DNA of 64,000 nucleotides from an uncultured Prevotellaceae bacterium (lineage in GTDB: Bacteria; Bacteroidota; Bacteroidia; Bacteroidales; Bacteroidaceae), in assembly GCA_946410305.1 (NCBI GenBank), contig CAMJZV010000007.1, positions 1 to 64,000 on the forward strand. Reading direction: 5' to 3'. Made by a program: the position numbers and the translations under genes. Positions within the stretch are counted from its first letter, which is position 1. Each line of letters begins with the position of its first letter. Below are positions 27,929 through 39,264 of this stretch, in pieces. The notes beneath the pieces are model-generated. The model worked only from the letters and a program-made list of their open reading frames with translations. It was not told the DNA's origin and did no database searches.

Positions 27929-29020
27929 TTATTTAGTTACGCCGAAACGATAAATGGTCTTCTGTTTGTACTGCTGTCCCGGATTGAGAACCACTGAGGG
28001 GAAATAGGGACGGTTAGGCGTGTCTGGGAAGTGCTGGGCTTCCAGACAAACAGCTGAACGACGTGGGAATGTGCATCCGTTGGCGCCCTTGTAACCCGTA
28101 GCAAAGTTGGCTGTATAGAGTTGCATGCCTGGCTCTGTGGTGTAGCACTCCAGTGTACGTCCGCTCTTTGGATCGGTAATGCGGGCAGCAAACGACAACT
28201 CACCCTCTTCCTTCTTATTGAGTACGTAGTTGTGGTCATAGCCGTGACCGAACTTAATCTGCTCGTTGTCAGCCTCAATATCCTTGCCGAAGCTCTTGGG
28301 GGTGCGGAAGTCGAACGGTGTTCCTGCCACCTTCAGAATCTCACCAGTAGGAATGGCGGTCTCGTCAGTAGGCAGATAGAAATCTGCATTGATTTCGCAA
28401 ATCTGGTCCTCGATAGTCGGAGTAGGATCTGCAGCACCTGCCAGACAGAAGAAAGCATGATGAGTCAGGTTGACGATGGTCTTCTTGTTTGTGGTAGCCA
28501 AATACTCGATAACAAGTTCGTTCTCGTCGGTAAAAGTATACTCAACAGTGACATCCAACTCGCCAGTGTAGCCTTCCTCACCATAGGAAGAAATACGATG
28601 CAGAGCCAATGAACGTGGACCCATCTGACGAGCTTCCCATACCTTAGCATTGAAACCCTTCTTACCTCCATGCAGGTGGTTGGGACCGTCGTTGAGTGCC
28701 AACTGGTATTCCTTTCCGTTCAGCGTGAACTGTCCCTTGCAAATACGGTTACCCCAGCGACCAATCAGTGTAGAGAGGTAAGGCTCATTACCGCTGGTAA
28801 GCTGTTGAATACTATCGTGACCCTGGATAACGTTGGCAACGTTACCGTCCTTATCGGGCACCATGATAGCCATGATGGCACCACCATAGTTAGAGATGGC
28901 TACCTCATAGCCTTTACGGTTACGGAGGATGTACAAGTCGGTCTTCTTACCGTTGATAGTGGTCTGGAAGTTTTCTCTCTTCAGACCACTCAAATTCGCA
29001 TTTTCTGTAATGTTTGTCAT
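27929..29020 (-). CDS. galM: Aldose 1-epimerase (galactose mutarotase)
   Basis: 363 aa. Converts beta- to alpha-galactose, feeding galK directly downstream. Conserved 'DGPNHLHGGKKGFNAKVW' and 'VNLTHHAFFCLAG' carry the active-site histidines; the C-terminal 'PRRSAVCLEAQHFPD' holds the catalytic Glu. No signal peptide is evident, so cytoplasmic. Confidence 0.95.
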   Translation of the reverse strand: MTNITENANLSGLKRENFQTTINGKKTDLYILRNRKGYEVAISNYGGAIMAIMVPDKDGNVANVIQGHDSIQQLTSGNEPYLSTLIGRWGNRICKGQFTLNGKEYQLALNDGPNHLHGGKKGFNAKVWEARQMGPRSLALHRISSYGEEGYTGELDVTVEYTFTDENELVIEYLATTNKKTIVNLTHHAFFCLAGAADPTPTIEDQICEINADFYLPTDETAIPTGEILKVAGTPFDFRTPKSFGKDIEADNEQIKFGHGYDHNYVLNKKEEGELSFAARITDPKSGRTLECYTTEPGMQLYTANFATGYKGANGCTFPRRSAVCLEAQHFPDTPNRPYFPSVVLNPGQQYKQKTIYRFGVTK

Positions 29021-29115
29021 AATCTAATGGTTTTAGTTACGAAAATCTACTTGCAAAGTAACTAAAAAATAATGAGAATGACGAATGAAGTGCGAAAAAA
29101 AACGTTAAATCGTGA

Positions 29116-30432
29116 CTATTTGATTAATTTAAGGAAATCACCTACAATATACGAACTGCCACCAACAAAGACAAAATCGTCGTGCAGGGCATTCTTCATA
29201 CATTGTGTATATGCTTCAGCTACAGTGGAGTAGCGCTCGCCCAGTAGTCCGTGTTTTGCTGCCTGAAGCTGCAAATCACTCTCGTTGATGGCTCGTTTAC
29301 TGTCTGCCTTGGTAAAATAGTAGATGGCCTTCTTGGGTAACAATTGGAGAACACCGTCAAGGTCCTTGTCGTTCACCATACCGAAGACAATGTGCATTTG
29401 ACGGCATTGTTGCTGCTCGAGTTGTTTGGAAAGATATTGCCATCCTCCAACGTTATGGCCTGTGTCACACACCACTTTGGGATTCTGCTGGATAATTTGC
29501 CAACGTCCCATCAAACCGGTCATAGATACGACATTTTCAATAGCATGCTGCATTTCATAACGACATTTTTCTAGATTCTCTGTCTCCTTACAAAAACAGA
29601 GGTAACCTAAAACAGATAAATGGTAAACAGCGGAAAGCACGGTATTCATATTCTTGGCTTGATAGAATCCGCCAAGATCTCCATGTAGTATGCCGTTGTT
29701 GCGGGTATGATAGAGCATTCCTCCTCCAGGAAGACTTTCGGCAGAGATGACTTCGTTATAGTCTTCAGCAAATTCAATAGGAGCATCCATCTCCTTTGCT
29801 TTGGCCTCGAAGACGGGACGCGTCATACCGTTGGCCTCTCCGATAATAACGGGTACACCTCTTTTAATAATACCAGCCTTTTCGGCTGCAATCTTGCTCA
29901 ACGTGTCGCCTAAGAACTGTGTGTGGTCAAAACTGATGTTGGTTATAATCGATAAGATGGGAGTGATGATATTGGTGCAGTCGAGCCTGCCACCCAGTCC
30001 TACCTCAATGACTGCTATGTCTACTTGCTGGTCTTTGAAATACTGAAAGGCCATTGCCGTTGTCACTTCAAAAAAAGAGGGATGCAGCGGCTCGAAAAAT
30101 GCACGTTCACGCTCTACAAACTGCGTGACGTATAGCTCACTAATAGGCTTTCCGTTGACTCGGATTCGTTCACGGAAATCTATAAGATGCGGAGAAGTGT
30201 AGAGTCCCACCTTGTAACCGCATTCCTGCAGGATGGCAGCAATAGTATGTGAGCAAGAACCCTTACCGTTGGTACCGGCAATATGGATGGTGGCATATGA
30301 GCGATGGGGATGTCCTAAATGCTCGTCGAATGCCAAAGTATTGGATAGTCCCTCTTTATAACCAGAACTACCCTGTCGCTCGAACATGGGTATCTGGTTA
30401 TAGAGATATTGGCAGGTCTCTTGATAAGTCAT
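29116..30432 (-). CDS. folC: Folylpolyglutamate/dihydrofolate synthase
   Basis: 438 aa, Mur-ligase fold. P-loop 'IHIAGTNGKGSCSHTIAAIL' near residue 50, 'VGLGGRLDCTNII' and 'TNISFDHTQFLGDT' are typical. Adds glutamate to dihydropteroate/folates. Downstream of dnaJ by 36 bp on the same strand. With folK at 44 kb it gives two folate genes in the window, not clustered. Confidence 0.94.
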   Translation of the reverse strand: MTYQETCQYLYNQIPMFERQGSSGYKEGLSNTLAFDEHLGHPHRSYATIHIAGTNGKGSCSHTIAAILQECGYKVGLYTSPHLIDFRERIRVNGKPISELYVTQFVERERAFFEPLHPSFFEVTTAMAFQYFKDQQVDIAVIEVGLGGRLDCTNIITPILSIITNISFDHTQFLGDTLSKIAAEKAGIIKRGVPVIIGEANGMTRPVFEAKAKEMDAPIEFAEDYNEVISAESLPGGGMLYHTRNNGILHGDLGGFYQAKNMNTVLSAVYHLSVLGYLCFCKETENLEKCRYEMQHAIENVVSMTGLMGRWQIIQQNPKVVCDTGHNVGGWQYLSKQLEQQQCRQMHIVFGMVNDKDLDGVLQLLPKKAIYYFTKADSKRAINESDLQLQAAKHGLLGERYSTVAEAYTQCMKNALHDDFVFVGGSSYIVGDFLKLIK

Positions 30433-30468
30433 CTTTTTCTTTTTTCGTGGGGAAAGTGCGAAACACGA

Positions 30469-31623
30469 TTAACTGAAATAATTCTTGAACTTCTGGAAGA
30501 TAGAACGCTTGGTGTCAGCATCGCCCTTGAAGTTGTCGCTGGTACGGAACTGTTCGATAGCCGTCTTCTCTTCCTTCGTCAAAGTCTTGGGAACATAGAC
30601 ACTGACATTGACCACGAGATCGCCATTGCCGCGTCCATAGCCTTGTACGGCGGGTAGTCCCTTGCCGCGCAGACGCATAGTTTTGCCTGGCTGTGTTCCT
30701 GGTTCCATCTTCACTTTCAGCTTGTTGCCCTCGATGGTGGGAATCTCTACCTCGCCACCCAGTGCTGCTGTGGGGAAGTCGAGCAGCAGGTTGTATATCA
30801 GGTCGTTGTCGTCGCGGATGAAGGTGTCGTTAGGCTCTTCCTCAATGAATACCTGAATGTCGCCATTAATACCCTTATGACGTCCGGCATTACCCTTGCC
30901 AGGTACGTTGACTATCATGCCCTCTGCAACACCTGCAGGAATAGATATCTCAACGACTTCTTCGCCCTTAACAACACCAGAACCGCCACACTCATGGCAC
31001 TTGTTCTTGATAACGGTACCTTCACCGCCACAGGTAGGACAAACGCCCTGTGTCTGCATCATTCCGAAGATGCTCTGTGTGGTGTGGGTAATAACACCTG
31101 AACCGTGACATGTCGGACATTGGTCGTTGGTGCTACCTGCCTCGGCGCCTGAGCCGTGACAGTGAGAACAGGTAATGTCTTTGCGAACCTTGAACTTCTT
31201 GGTGACACCGTGAGCAATCTCTTCCAAAGAGAGTCTTACCTTTAGGCGAAGGTCAGAGCCACGATGCTTCTGAGGACCACGACTGCCGCCAAAGCCTCCG
31301 AAACCTCCTGCACGGCCGCCGAAGATGTCGCCGAACATGGAGAAGATATCGTCCATATTCATGGAAGCACCACCGAAACCTCCGAAGCCGCCCATACCAG
31401 GACCGTTAAATCCGAACTGGTCGTACTGCTGGCGCTTCTGTGGGTCGTGCAGCACGTCGTAGGCTTCTGCAGCCTCCTTGAATTTCTCCTCAGCCTCTTT
31501 GTTGCCAGGGTTACGGTCGGGGTGGTATTTGATGGCGATGGTGCGGTACGCCTTCTTGATCTGGTCTTCTGTAGCGTTCTTGTCAACGCCAAGCACCTCA
31601 TAATAGTCTCGTTTTTGTGCCAT
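30469..31623 (-). CDS. dnaJ: Chaperone DnaJ
   Basis: 384 aa, complete type I DnaJ: J domain with HPD ('[10 protein letters not shown]', residues 5-70), Gly/Phe-rich linker (75-130), four CxxCxGxG zinc repeats (about 150-215) and the C-terminal substrate-binding domains. Co-chaperone that delivers clients to DnaK. Start codon overlaps the grpE stop by one base. Confidence 0.97.
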   Translation of the reverse strand: MAQKRDYYEVLGVDKNATEDQIKKAYRTIAIKYHPDRNPGNKEAEEKFKEAAEAYDVLHDPQKRQQYDQFGFNGPGMGGFGGFGGASMNMDDIFSMFGDIFGGRAGGFGGFGGSRGPQKHRGSDLRLKVRLSLEEIAHGVTKKFKVRKDITCSHCHGSGAEAGSTNDQCPTCHGSGVITHTTQSIFGMMQTQGVCPTCGGEGTVIKNKCHECGGSGVVKGEEVVEISIPAGVAEGMIVNVPGKGNAGRHKGINGDIQVFIEEEPNDTFIRDDNDLIYNLLLDFPTAALGGEVEIPTIEGNKLKVKMEPGTQPGKTMRLRGKGLPAVQGYGRGNGDLVVNVSVYVPKTLTKEEKTAIEQFRTSDNFKGDADTKRSIFQKFKNYFS

Positions 31624-32201
31624 TATTGTCCTACTGCCACTTTGGCGTGGCGGATTACTTTATCGTTCAACATATAACCAGTCTGCAAGCAGTCGATAAC
31701 TTTACCTTTTTTGTCGTCGCCCATGCCGGGAACCATTGCCACGGCCTCGTGCAGGTCGGTGTCGAAGTCTGCATCGGCGGTATCCATCTTCTTCACGCCT
31801 AGACCTTCAAGGGCTTTGATGAACTTGTTGTAGATGAGTTCCATGCCTTCGCGCAATACTTCAGGGTCGTCAGTCTTGGCACCATTCTCGATGGCGCGCT
31901 CCATATCGTCAATGACGGGAAGCACTGCAGATACGGCCTTCTCGCCACCGTTGAGGATGAGTTCAGCCTTCTCTTTTAGTGTACGCTTGCGGTAGTTGTC
32001 AAACTCAGCAGTTTTGTAGAGCATCTGAGTCTTCAGCTGTTCAATCTCTTCCAGAGCGGCCTCCAGCGGGTCTTTCTCTTCTGTAGGCTCCTCTGCGGGG
32101 GCTTCGTTAACTGTTTCTTCCTCAGCAACTGCTTCTTTGGTGTCAACGACAGAATCGTTGACCACAGTTTCTTCCTGGTTTATCTTTTCTTCTTCTGTCA
32201 T
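31623..32201 (-). CDS. grpE: Nucleotide exchange factor GrpE
   Basis: 192 aa. Acidic, Glu-rich N-terminus (residues 1-60), coiled coil, then '[17 protein letters not shown]' and the C-terminal beta domain ending '[17 protein letters not shown]'. Releases ADP from DnaK. Overlaps dnaJ (TAATG). The longer frame to 32252 lacks family support. Confidence 0.96.
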   Translation of the reverse strand: MTEEEKINQEETVVNDSVVDTKEAVAEEETVNEAPAEEPTEEKDPLEAALEEIEQLKTQMLYKTAEFDNYRKRTLKEKAELILNGGEKAVSAVLPVIDDMERAIENGAKTDDPEVLREGMELIYNKFIKALEGLGVKKMDTADADFDTDLHEAVAMVPGMGDDKKGKVIDCLQTGYMLNDKVIRHAKVAVGQ

Positions 32202-32251
32202 AGTGTTTTGTTTTTTAGTTCTGACAAGCCGAAAGCAAATTCCGTGCCACA

Positions 32252-32303
32252 ATTATATATTATGCATTATGAATTAAGCATTATGCATTAAGCATTATGC
32301 ATT
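32252..32303. repeat. ATTATGCATTAAG spacer repeat
   Basis: Tandem units of ATTATGCATTA/ATTAAGCATTA fill the gap between the ABC-F gene and grpE, the same family as in the atp and nadE-trmH gaps. Confidence 0.75.
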
Positions 32304-32304
32304 G

Positions 32305-33933
<1,629 letters not shown>

Positions 33934-33953
33934 TTATTTATTATTACGGGGTG

Positions 33954-33961
33954 CAAAGGTA
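33954..33961 (-). promoter_or_regulatory. -7 box of the ABC-F gene
   Basis: TACCTTTG on the minus strand, 35 bp before the start, inside the same GGGTGCAAAGGTACAAAA stretch as at 22139 and 56097. Confidence 0.6.
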
Positions 33962-34024
33962 CAAAAAAATGAGTGAAATGCCAAATAAATTAAAAGAAAT
34001 GAGTGCCAGCTATCCTCTAACCTC

Positions 34025-34053
34025 AAAAAAAAAGGAGCTGGCTTGATGGCCAG
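34025..34053 (-). terminator. Terminator of HU copy B
   Basis: CTGGC/GCCAG stem-loop (34038-34053), read on the minus strand into a run of nine T (34025-34033). Confidence 0.75.
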
Positions 34054-34095
34054 ACCCCTCTTCCTTCTTTGCTTGATGTTCAGCGCTCAAGGCGT

Positions 34096-34536
34096 TTAGG
34101 GCTCGGGCTGAACCTCCTTCTCGACCTTGTTCTCAGGCAACTCCTCACACTTCACGCCCTGCAAGAACTGCTTCACGCGGTTGCCAGCGGTGTCGTGGGT
34201 GCGCTCGGGGGTGAATACCACGTGCATGCCCTCGATGTGGTCGGCGACGGTGAACGACTTCGCGGTGCGGGCACCCTTCGAATTCAGGCCGATCTTGAAC
34301 GAGCCGAAGCCGTCCAGCTTCACACGCTTCGAGTCCTGCATCTGGTCGCGCATGGTCTCCACCAGCTCGTCCAGCACCGCCAGGATATCGGCCTTCTTCA
34401 CGGTACAGTTGCGCTGCATGATCTCCGCCAGCTGACGGGTGTTGATGGTGGACATGGGTACCGCACGGGCATACCACTTTCCGCTGCGCTTGGTTCCTAC
34501 ACTCTGGTCTTGATGCAATCTAAAAAATACTGACAT
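34096..34536 (-). CDS. HU-related DNA-binding protein, copy B
   Basis: 146 aa, about 94% identical to copy A at 4962 over the first 139 residues (changes such as Y5F, K17R, A29S, S49A, V51I, then a different tail). Same HU-related histone-like family and same role as a DNA-binding nucleoid protein. Opposite orientation to copy A. It has a full consensus promoter and a terminator, so it is its own unit; the DUF3987 and BT4734-like genes lie upstream on the same strand. Confidence 0.9.
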   Translation of the reverse strand: MSVFFRLHQDQSVGTKRSGKWYARAVPMSTINTRQLAEIMQRNCTVKKADILAVLDELVETMRDQMQDSKRVKLDGFGSFKIGLNSKGARTAKSFTVADHIEGMHVVFTPERTHDTAGNRVKQFLQGVKCEELPENKVEKEVQPEP

Positions 34537-34595
34537 AATGTTGTGTGTTTTTAATGGTTAAAGATTATGTTAACTAACTCTCTTGTTTTATGTTA

Positions 34596-34627
34596 CAAAG
34601 ATACGAAAAAGTTTTGATATAACCAAA
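34596..34627 (-). promoter_or_regulatory. Promoter of HU copy B
   Basis: TTTG (34624-34627), 20-nt spacer, TATCTTTG (34596-34603) on the minus strand: a full consensus match, 60 bp before the start. Confidence 0.87.
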
Positions 34628-34664
34628 TTTTCCCGCTACTTTTTCTCTTAATTTCCGTTAAAAT

Positions 34665-34697
34665 AGGGCGCAAAAGAGTAAGCCCCCTTTGCGCCCT
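34665..34697 (-). terminator. Hairpin after the DUF3987 gene, probable terminator
   Basis: AGGGCGCAAA and its exact complement TTTGCGCCCT form a 10-bp stem with a 13-nt loop, followed on the minus strand by ATTTTAACGG. A second 7-bp hairpin (AGGCTGA/TCAGCCT) is at 34738-34763. Confidence 0.6.
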
Positions 34698-34806
34698 TTA
34701 ACGTCGTTCACGAGACAGCGTGATACGCCGCCGTATTAGGCTGATACGCGCACGGCTCAGCCTGATAACAGGTGGTTATACAGCTGTCTTGTGAGCGAGG
34801 TAGTAG

Positions 34807-36738
34807 TCAGTTTTTTCGGTACTGACCGTTGCGGATGCGTCGTACGGTATGGTATTTGCTGACAAACGAGCCTAGATAGCGCTCGGCGGTTTTCCAGGGG
34901 ATGTTCAGTTGTTGGGCCGCAGAGCGACAGTCGTTGGTGGTGAAGTCGGTGGCAAGTGCTTTATAGAGTAATTGCTCCTGGGCTGACATGCGCTGACTGC
35001 CACCATGTAGCGTCGTATCGTCGTGCTTGACGAGATTGGTATAGACATGGGCAGTATGATTGATGAGACAGTTTACGATAGTCTTGGCCGTCTGAAAGTC
35101 CTCGTCGCTACATACCAGCGATTGCGACAATGGGTTGAACATGGGCTGTCCTCCTTCGTGACGAAGCACGGTAAGAATCATGGCTATACGGAAACAGACC
35201 AGTCCCAGTCGGCGGACAAAGGCTATGAGGTCGTCACCATAGAGTCCCACCTGCTCCAGTTGCAGTCCTTCGAAAAACTGGTTGAAGTCCTTGCGCTGCT
35301 CGTCGGAGAGTAGGAACTCCAAGGGATGCTCCTTGTGCTGTTCCAGTTCGTCGTAGATGGTCTTGTAGCGGTTGCCTAACTCCAGAAACTGCTCGTCAAG
35401 GGTCTTGTCAGATTTCTCAAAGACATCACGCCAGAACAGTCGACGACGCAAGTTGTAGAACAAAAAGCGCGAGCCAAGACCATTCTCTAGTGAGGGAAAC
35501 AGCGTGGGTATCTGTCCAGGAGTACACGTCAGTAGGATGGCCCATCGGGGACGGTATATCTTGACGTGCTCATTGTCCTTACGGCGGTTGTAGGTAATCA
35601 TTTCGTGGTGAAATGCCTTACGTAGGCCGTCGCTGAAATCACCGTAGTCAGACTTGAGCGATACCGTCAGCGTGTCGGCCTCCGACTCGAAGGTTACGCC
35701 CCAGTCATGGTTGTCGGCCAGTGCTTGATAGCATGCGGTTGCCGACGAGTTGGCGGGTATCCACAGCGAACGATAGGGTGGTTCTTTGGGAGCTGGCGTG
35801 GCAGCGCGGGTGGCGCGATCTTTAGCCATGTATTCAGCCAACTCACGTTGATACTCTGCCTGTTCCAGTTCGCTCTGGTGTTCAATGTCTTTCTCGATGG
35901 GCTCCAACAGTCTCTGACAGGCATTGAGCATACCTTTGTCAGCAGAAGGTGGAGCATCGATGATGGTATAGAATGGCGCCAGTACCTTTCGTTTATCATA
36001 GACACCATAAACATTGGGCATGGCGCCTGACAGACACGTAAGCGACCCCAGCAGCATCTTGTCCTTTGACTCCGCATCTGGCTGTGTCTCGGCTACCTCA
36101 CGAAGTAGTGGGGGCAATGAAGTGACGTCTATTTTGTCAGAAAAAGTTTCTGAATATCCATCATTTTTGTCCTCGTTATCAGTGGTTGTCTCAAGTGAGT
36201 TTCCCTCACTTCCCTCATTTCCCTCAGGGTGAGGGAATATGAGAGAATCTTCTGAAATACTACTATTTCCGTATTTCCCTAAGTTTCCCTCAAGGTGAGG
36301 GTTTTGAGGGTTTGAGGGAAACTGCCTGCCTATGGCTGAGAGGTCGACACCAGCATCTTGTGCCATTTTGTAAAAACTTGCGATAGTGATGCGGCCGTCG
36401 TTCTTCTTTAGGCACTCCTGCCACTTCTTCTGGCAGTCTGCCTCACGGTACTTTGTACTCTGACTAGAAATTTGATGGAATAGGTCGCGACCATCGGCAC
36501 CAAGACCGTTGGCAAGGGCACAGCCCATACGAAACCAATCGTCATACGACTCAGCGATGTTGCCACCTAGCCGCAATAGTTCATCAACCGTTGCCCGTGC
36601 TTTCGCCAGTTCCTCATCAAAGGGTTGACTGACAGAAGGGGTGATAACAGGAGCTACCGTAGCAGCTGTTATTTCCGAAACGATATTGGCGTTATTGTTT
36701 GCCCACGCCAGAGGGTCGAAAGTCATCTTGTTATCCAT
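34807..36738 (-). CDS. PriCT-2/DUF3987 primase-helicase-like protein
   Basis: 643 aa. Residues about 30-125 resemble the PriCT-2 domain found C-terminal to primases ('ESYDDWFRMGCALANGLG'); about 190-640 form a DUF3987 domain. Between them (about 140-180) is a linker rich in Asn/Glu/Gly/Ser, encoded by repeats of TTCCCTCA. Together with the upstream BT4734-like gene it resembles a split primase-helicase of mobile-element origin, a pair common in Bacteroidales. Start chosen at MDNKMTFDP, 13 bp after the upstream stop; earlier starts overlap that gene. Confidence 0.8.
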   Translation of the reverse strand: MDNKMTFDPLAWANNNANIVSEITAATVAPVITPSVSQPFDEELAKARATVDELLRLGGNIAESYDDWFRMGCALANGLGADGRDLFHQISSQSTKYREADCQKKWQECLKKNDGRITIASFYKMAQDAGVDLSAIGRQFPSNPQNPHLEGNLGKYGNSSISEDSLIFPHPEGNEGSEGNSLETTTDNEDKNDGYSETFSDKIDVTSLPPLLREVAETQPDAESKDKMLLGSLTCLSGAMPNVYGVYDKRKVLAPFYTIIDAPPSADKGMLNACQRLLEPIEKDIEHQSELEQAEYQRELAEYMAKDRATRAATPAPKEPPYRSLWIPANSSATACYQALADNHDWGVTFESEADTLTVSLKSDYGDFSDGLRKAFHHEMITYNRRKDNEHVKIYRPRWAILLTCTPGQIPTLFPSLENGLGSRFLFYNLRRRLFWRDVFEKSDKTLDEQFLELGNRYKTIYDELEQHKEHPLEFLLSDEQRKDFNQFFEGLQLEQVGLYGDDLIAFVRRLGLVCFRIAMILTVLRHEGGQPMFNPLSQSLVCSDEDFQTAKTIVNCLINHTAHVYTNLVKHDDTTLHGGSQRMSAQEQLLYKALATDFTTNDCRSAAQQLNIPWKTAERYLGSFVSKYHTVRRIRNGQYRKN

Positions 36739-36751
36739 AATGATTAAGGAA

Positions 36752-37351
36752 TTAAAAGTGTTCATAAAGTTCGGTTTTGAGATACGCATCAGGGTCGTAG
36801 CACAAGTAACATGCTCTCGACACATTCTGACATGCAGGATCTACTTGTTTCTCAGTAAAACCGTAATGTGCCATCAAGTAGTTGCGGATAGCCGTGAACC
36901 ACGTCTTATGGTCGCATCTTGAGAGGTCAATGGGCACGAACCATTTCAGTCCGTTGCCACTGGGAGAACGGAACAACAACAATGTTTCAAACATTGGGTC
37001 GTCAATCAATTGTTGCTTGATAGCCTCGACATTCTCTAGACCATCTAAGTCCATGCAGATTACTCCCGAATGCTTTAGCAACGATGCATCACTGCAGTAA
37101 CTGAACGTGCCACTCGGTGTGATGTAGTCGAAACTCAATCCTTTGTACCGTCGAGCCTCGTCATGGTCGTTGATGGTTCTCAACCTTTCGGTTTCTGTTA
37201 TCGCATGGCGCTCGTGCACCATGCAGAATACTTCGAACAGCGACACCGTTTTCAGCGGTTGCTTGTTCGTGATGGGTTTCTTATAGAAGCTCATCCTTGC
37301 CTCCTTGGCTATCCAGCCCTCGGAAGCGGTCGTTTGTGTAATACCTTCCAT
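36752..37351 (-). CDS. BT4734/BF3469-like primase-N domain protein
   Basis: 199 aa. 'GVICMDLDGLENVEAIKQQL' and 'LLFRSPSGNGLKWFVPID' are characteristic of this Bacteroidales family, related to the catalytic domain of archaeo-eukaryotic-type primases in mobile elements. The Asp pair in 'MDLDG' would be the metal site. Upstream of and probably co-transcribed with the DUF3987 gene. An alternative start is MSFYKKP at 37294. Confidence 0.78.
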   Translation of the reverse strand: MEGITQTTASEGWIAKEARMSFYKKPITNKQPLKTVSLFEVFCMVHERHAITETERLRTINDHDEARRYKGLSFDYITPSGTFSYCSDASLLKHSGVICMDLDGLENVEAIKQQLIDDPMFETLLLFRSPSGNGLKWFVPIDLSRCDHKTWFTAIRNYLMAHYGFTEKQVDPACQNVSRACYLCYDPDAYLKTELYEHF

Positions 37352-37690
37352 ACTCTTCTGTCGTTTTTAAGTTGGAGGTTTACTCTCGTCGCACTGACGG
37401 GTCTCGGCATAGAGAACTTTCACCTTCCCGTCATTCCCCTGGCATCGTGCTCAGTGTATACCCAGAGTACAGATATCTGAGTGCGAAGGTACAATGATTT
37501 TATGAACCCTCCTAGTAATTAACAAAAGACATAAGAATGAATATGTAAGACTCTTATATCGTAATGAATGGGGCGTTTTCACCTTTTTGAATGAAATAAT
37601 GTGTTTTTGAATGAAATTTTCCTGTTATGAAAGGTACTTGTTGATTCTGTTCAGAAAAGTACAGATGAATATATCTAAAAATAATAAAAA
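37352..37690. other. Upstream region of the BT4734-like gene
   Basis: Read on the minus strand it holds a near-consensus -7 box TACCTTCG (about 37482-37489) and a leader with ATGCCGAG (about 37414), followed by CAGT, similar to the HU leader at 4.49 kb. The part nearest 37691 is AT-rich without recognised features. Confidence 0.35.
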
Positions 37691-37721
37691 AATGAACGGA
37701 TTCTTTCGGAGTCCGTTCATT
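37691..37721 (-). terminator. Terminator of the unknown 395-aa gene
   Basis: AATGAACGGA pairs with TCCGTTCATT across an 11-nt loop; on the minus strand a T-rich run follows. It lies 19 bp beyond the stop. Confidence 0.85.
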
Positions 37722-37740
37722 GTGTGTGAGTTAAATTATG

Positions 37741-38928
37741 CTAACCATTCAAATTTTTATGTTCATTTTGCTGCTCGGTGTACGTTTTGTACAAGTTGGT
37801 GAGCTTTTCATTAAATGCAGCGACATCTTGTTTCCATACATTTTCAGATGAACCTAAGCTATTTCTGAGTTCAAACAAACTTGGCCAACCATAAAACTTG
37901 GAATACCCTATATAATGCCCTCTTATATAATTGAACAACTCATGCTCGTTATCTTTCCTTTTTCCACTCTTCAAGACATGACACCATTTAATGAAAATCA
38001 GAGTGTACAATTTATCAAATCGTTGTCCTTTCTTTGGTAACAATTCATCCAAATGTTCTACAGCAAAACGCAGTAGTTTTATTTTTTCAAAATTGTTTCC
38101 CAAAAGTTCACTTTCCTGATGAGTAATTTCATTTTCCTGTACAATGAGAGTCTGATGCAGAACAACAAAATCTGACATCTGTGTCTCGCTTGGAACATGA
38201 AAATCGTTTTGGGCAAGATCTGTTATCGTGTTAGGGTATGCTAACATCTTCTTGTAAACAGGATTATCAGTGTTTACAATTCCCTTTTTAATATGATATT
38301 CTATCGTATCATGATTTTTTTCGGCAACCGACCAATATTGAGCCCAAAATAACTGTTCTTTTCTTTCAGGGTCTTTGTCTATTGCAGCCTCTTCAGCCAT
38401 AATATCATTACAAAGTTGTCTGCCATCTTGCATGTGATTAACGATGATATCCAACTCGTTCCACAAATCATATACTAAAGTGCCATACGAAGCAGGCCCC
38501 CACATGTCTAGTTCATATGGACGATAGGTAAGATAGGATGCATCGTAAAGGCTTTGAGGGTTCTCTGCTTCATTAGGTCTTGGTTTGAATCTTGGGGTTG
38601 TCGCCTTCAAAATCTCACGCCAACTCTTATACTGACTCTGTCTCTTACTCAGCATCACCTCATGGGAGCCGTGACATCGGTTGTGCTTTGTTGCCCAAAG
38701 TTTATTGTAGTCTTTTGAAAACACGCCAAGCCTGTATAATTCACCGTCTTCCATACTATGCCTTTTCCTGAAATGCTCAGTCAATTTCAAGATGTCTTCG
38801 GGTTTCGTTTTCTTGGCTTGAATTCCTGCTATCAATCGCTCAATGGTAGCGTGACGAGTCGATTCATCCAACTCGTCAAACCCTTTCTCTGTCGGGTCTA
38901 CTTTCTCTTTATATCCTCTTTTCATCAT
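37741..38928 (-). CDS. Unrecognised 395-aa protein of the accessory island
   Basis: No family recognised. Soluble, no signal peptide or membrane segment, rich in Lys/Glu/Asn with several Trp/Tyr-rich stretches ('YLTYRPYELDMWGPASYGTLVYDLWNE' region, about residues 145-170) and a mostly helical look. Coding sequence is more AT-rich than the housekeeping genes, suggesting transfer. A possible zinc or nuclease motif (CHGSH) is around residue 80 but no full site is evident. Transcribed divergently from the structured RNA and methyltransferase. Start at one of two adjacent ATGs (38928/38925); the upstream 52 codons overlap the promoter. Confidence 0.75.
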   Translation of the reverse strand: MMKRGYKEKVDPTEKGFDELDESTRHATIERLIAGIQAKKTKPEDILKLTEHFRKRHSMEDGELYRLGVFSKDYNKLWATKHNRCHGSHEVMLSKRQSQYKSWREILKATTPRFKPRPNEAENPQSLYDASYLTYRPYELDMWGPASYGTLVYDLWNELDIIVNHMQDGRQLCNDIMAEEAAIDKDPERKEQLFWAQYWSVAEKNHDTIEYHIKKGIVNTDNPVYKKMLAYPNTITDLAQNDFHVPSETQMSDFVVLHQTLIVQENEITHQESELLGNNFEKIKLLRFAVEHLDELLPKKGQRFDKLYTLIFIKWCHVLKSGKRKDNEHELFNYIRGHYIGYSKFYGWPSLFELRNSLGSSENVWKQDVAAFNEKLTNLYKTYTEQQNEHKNLNG

Positions 38929-38945
38929 AAAAGAAATTTTGACCA

Positions 38946-38953
38946 CAAAATTA
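38946..38953 (-). promoter_or_regulatory. Candidate promoter of the unknown 395-aa gene
   Basis: TAATTTTG on the minus strand with ATTG 21 nt upstream; the box is 17 bp before the start codon. Confidence 0.5.
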
Positions 38954-39252
38954 CAAAAAAAATACGACCCATTACAATATTTTTGTATATAATTTATATG
39001 CCAATCGGAGCAGAATTGATTTAAATCAAGGCAGTACCTCGAAGTTTCCTGTTTTGAGCAACTTCTTAGCTTTCGATTTTGCAAAAGTTATCCAAAATGG
39101 AAAACTTTTATTTATTACTCATGTCAAGAATTAGATGTATTTCGGGATAACTTAATAGTAGAACAACTCTCATTCACGATGCAAAGAAAGGAATATCACA
39201 CTTACCTTCCAAACTTTTCTTCCATTTTCTTTCTTAATTCCTTATTATTTAT

Positions 39253-39260
39253 TATCTTTG
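39253..39260 (+). promoter_or_regulatory. -7 box of the structured RNA
   Basis: TATCTTTG on the plus strand, consensus TAnnTTTG. Transcription would start near 39265, exactly where the first stem of the RNA begins. The -33 region is T-rich without a perfect TTTG. Confidence 0.65.
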
Positions 39261-39264
39261 CAAC

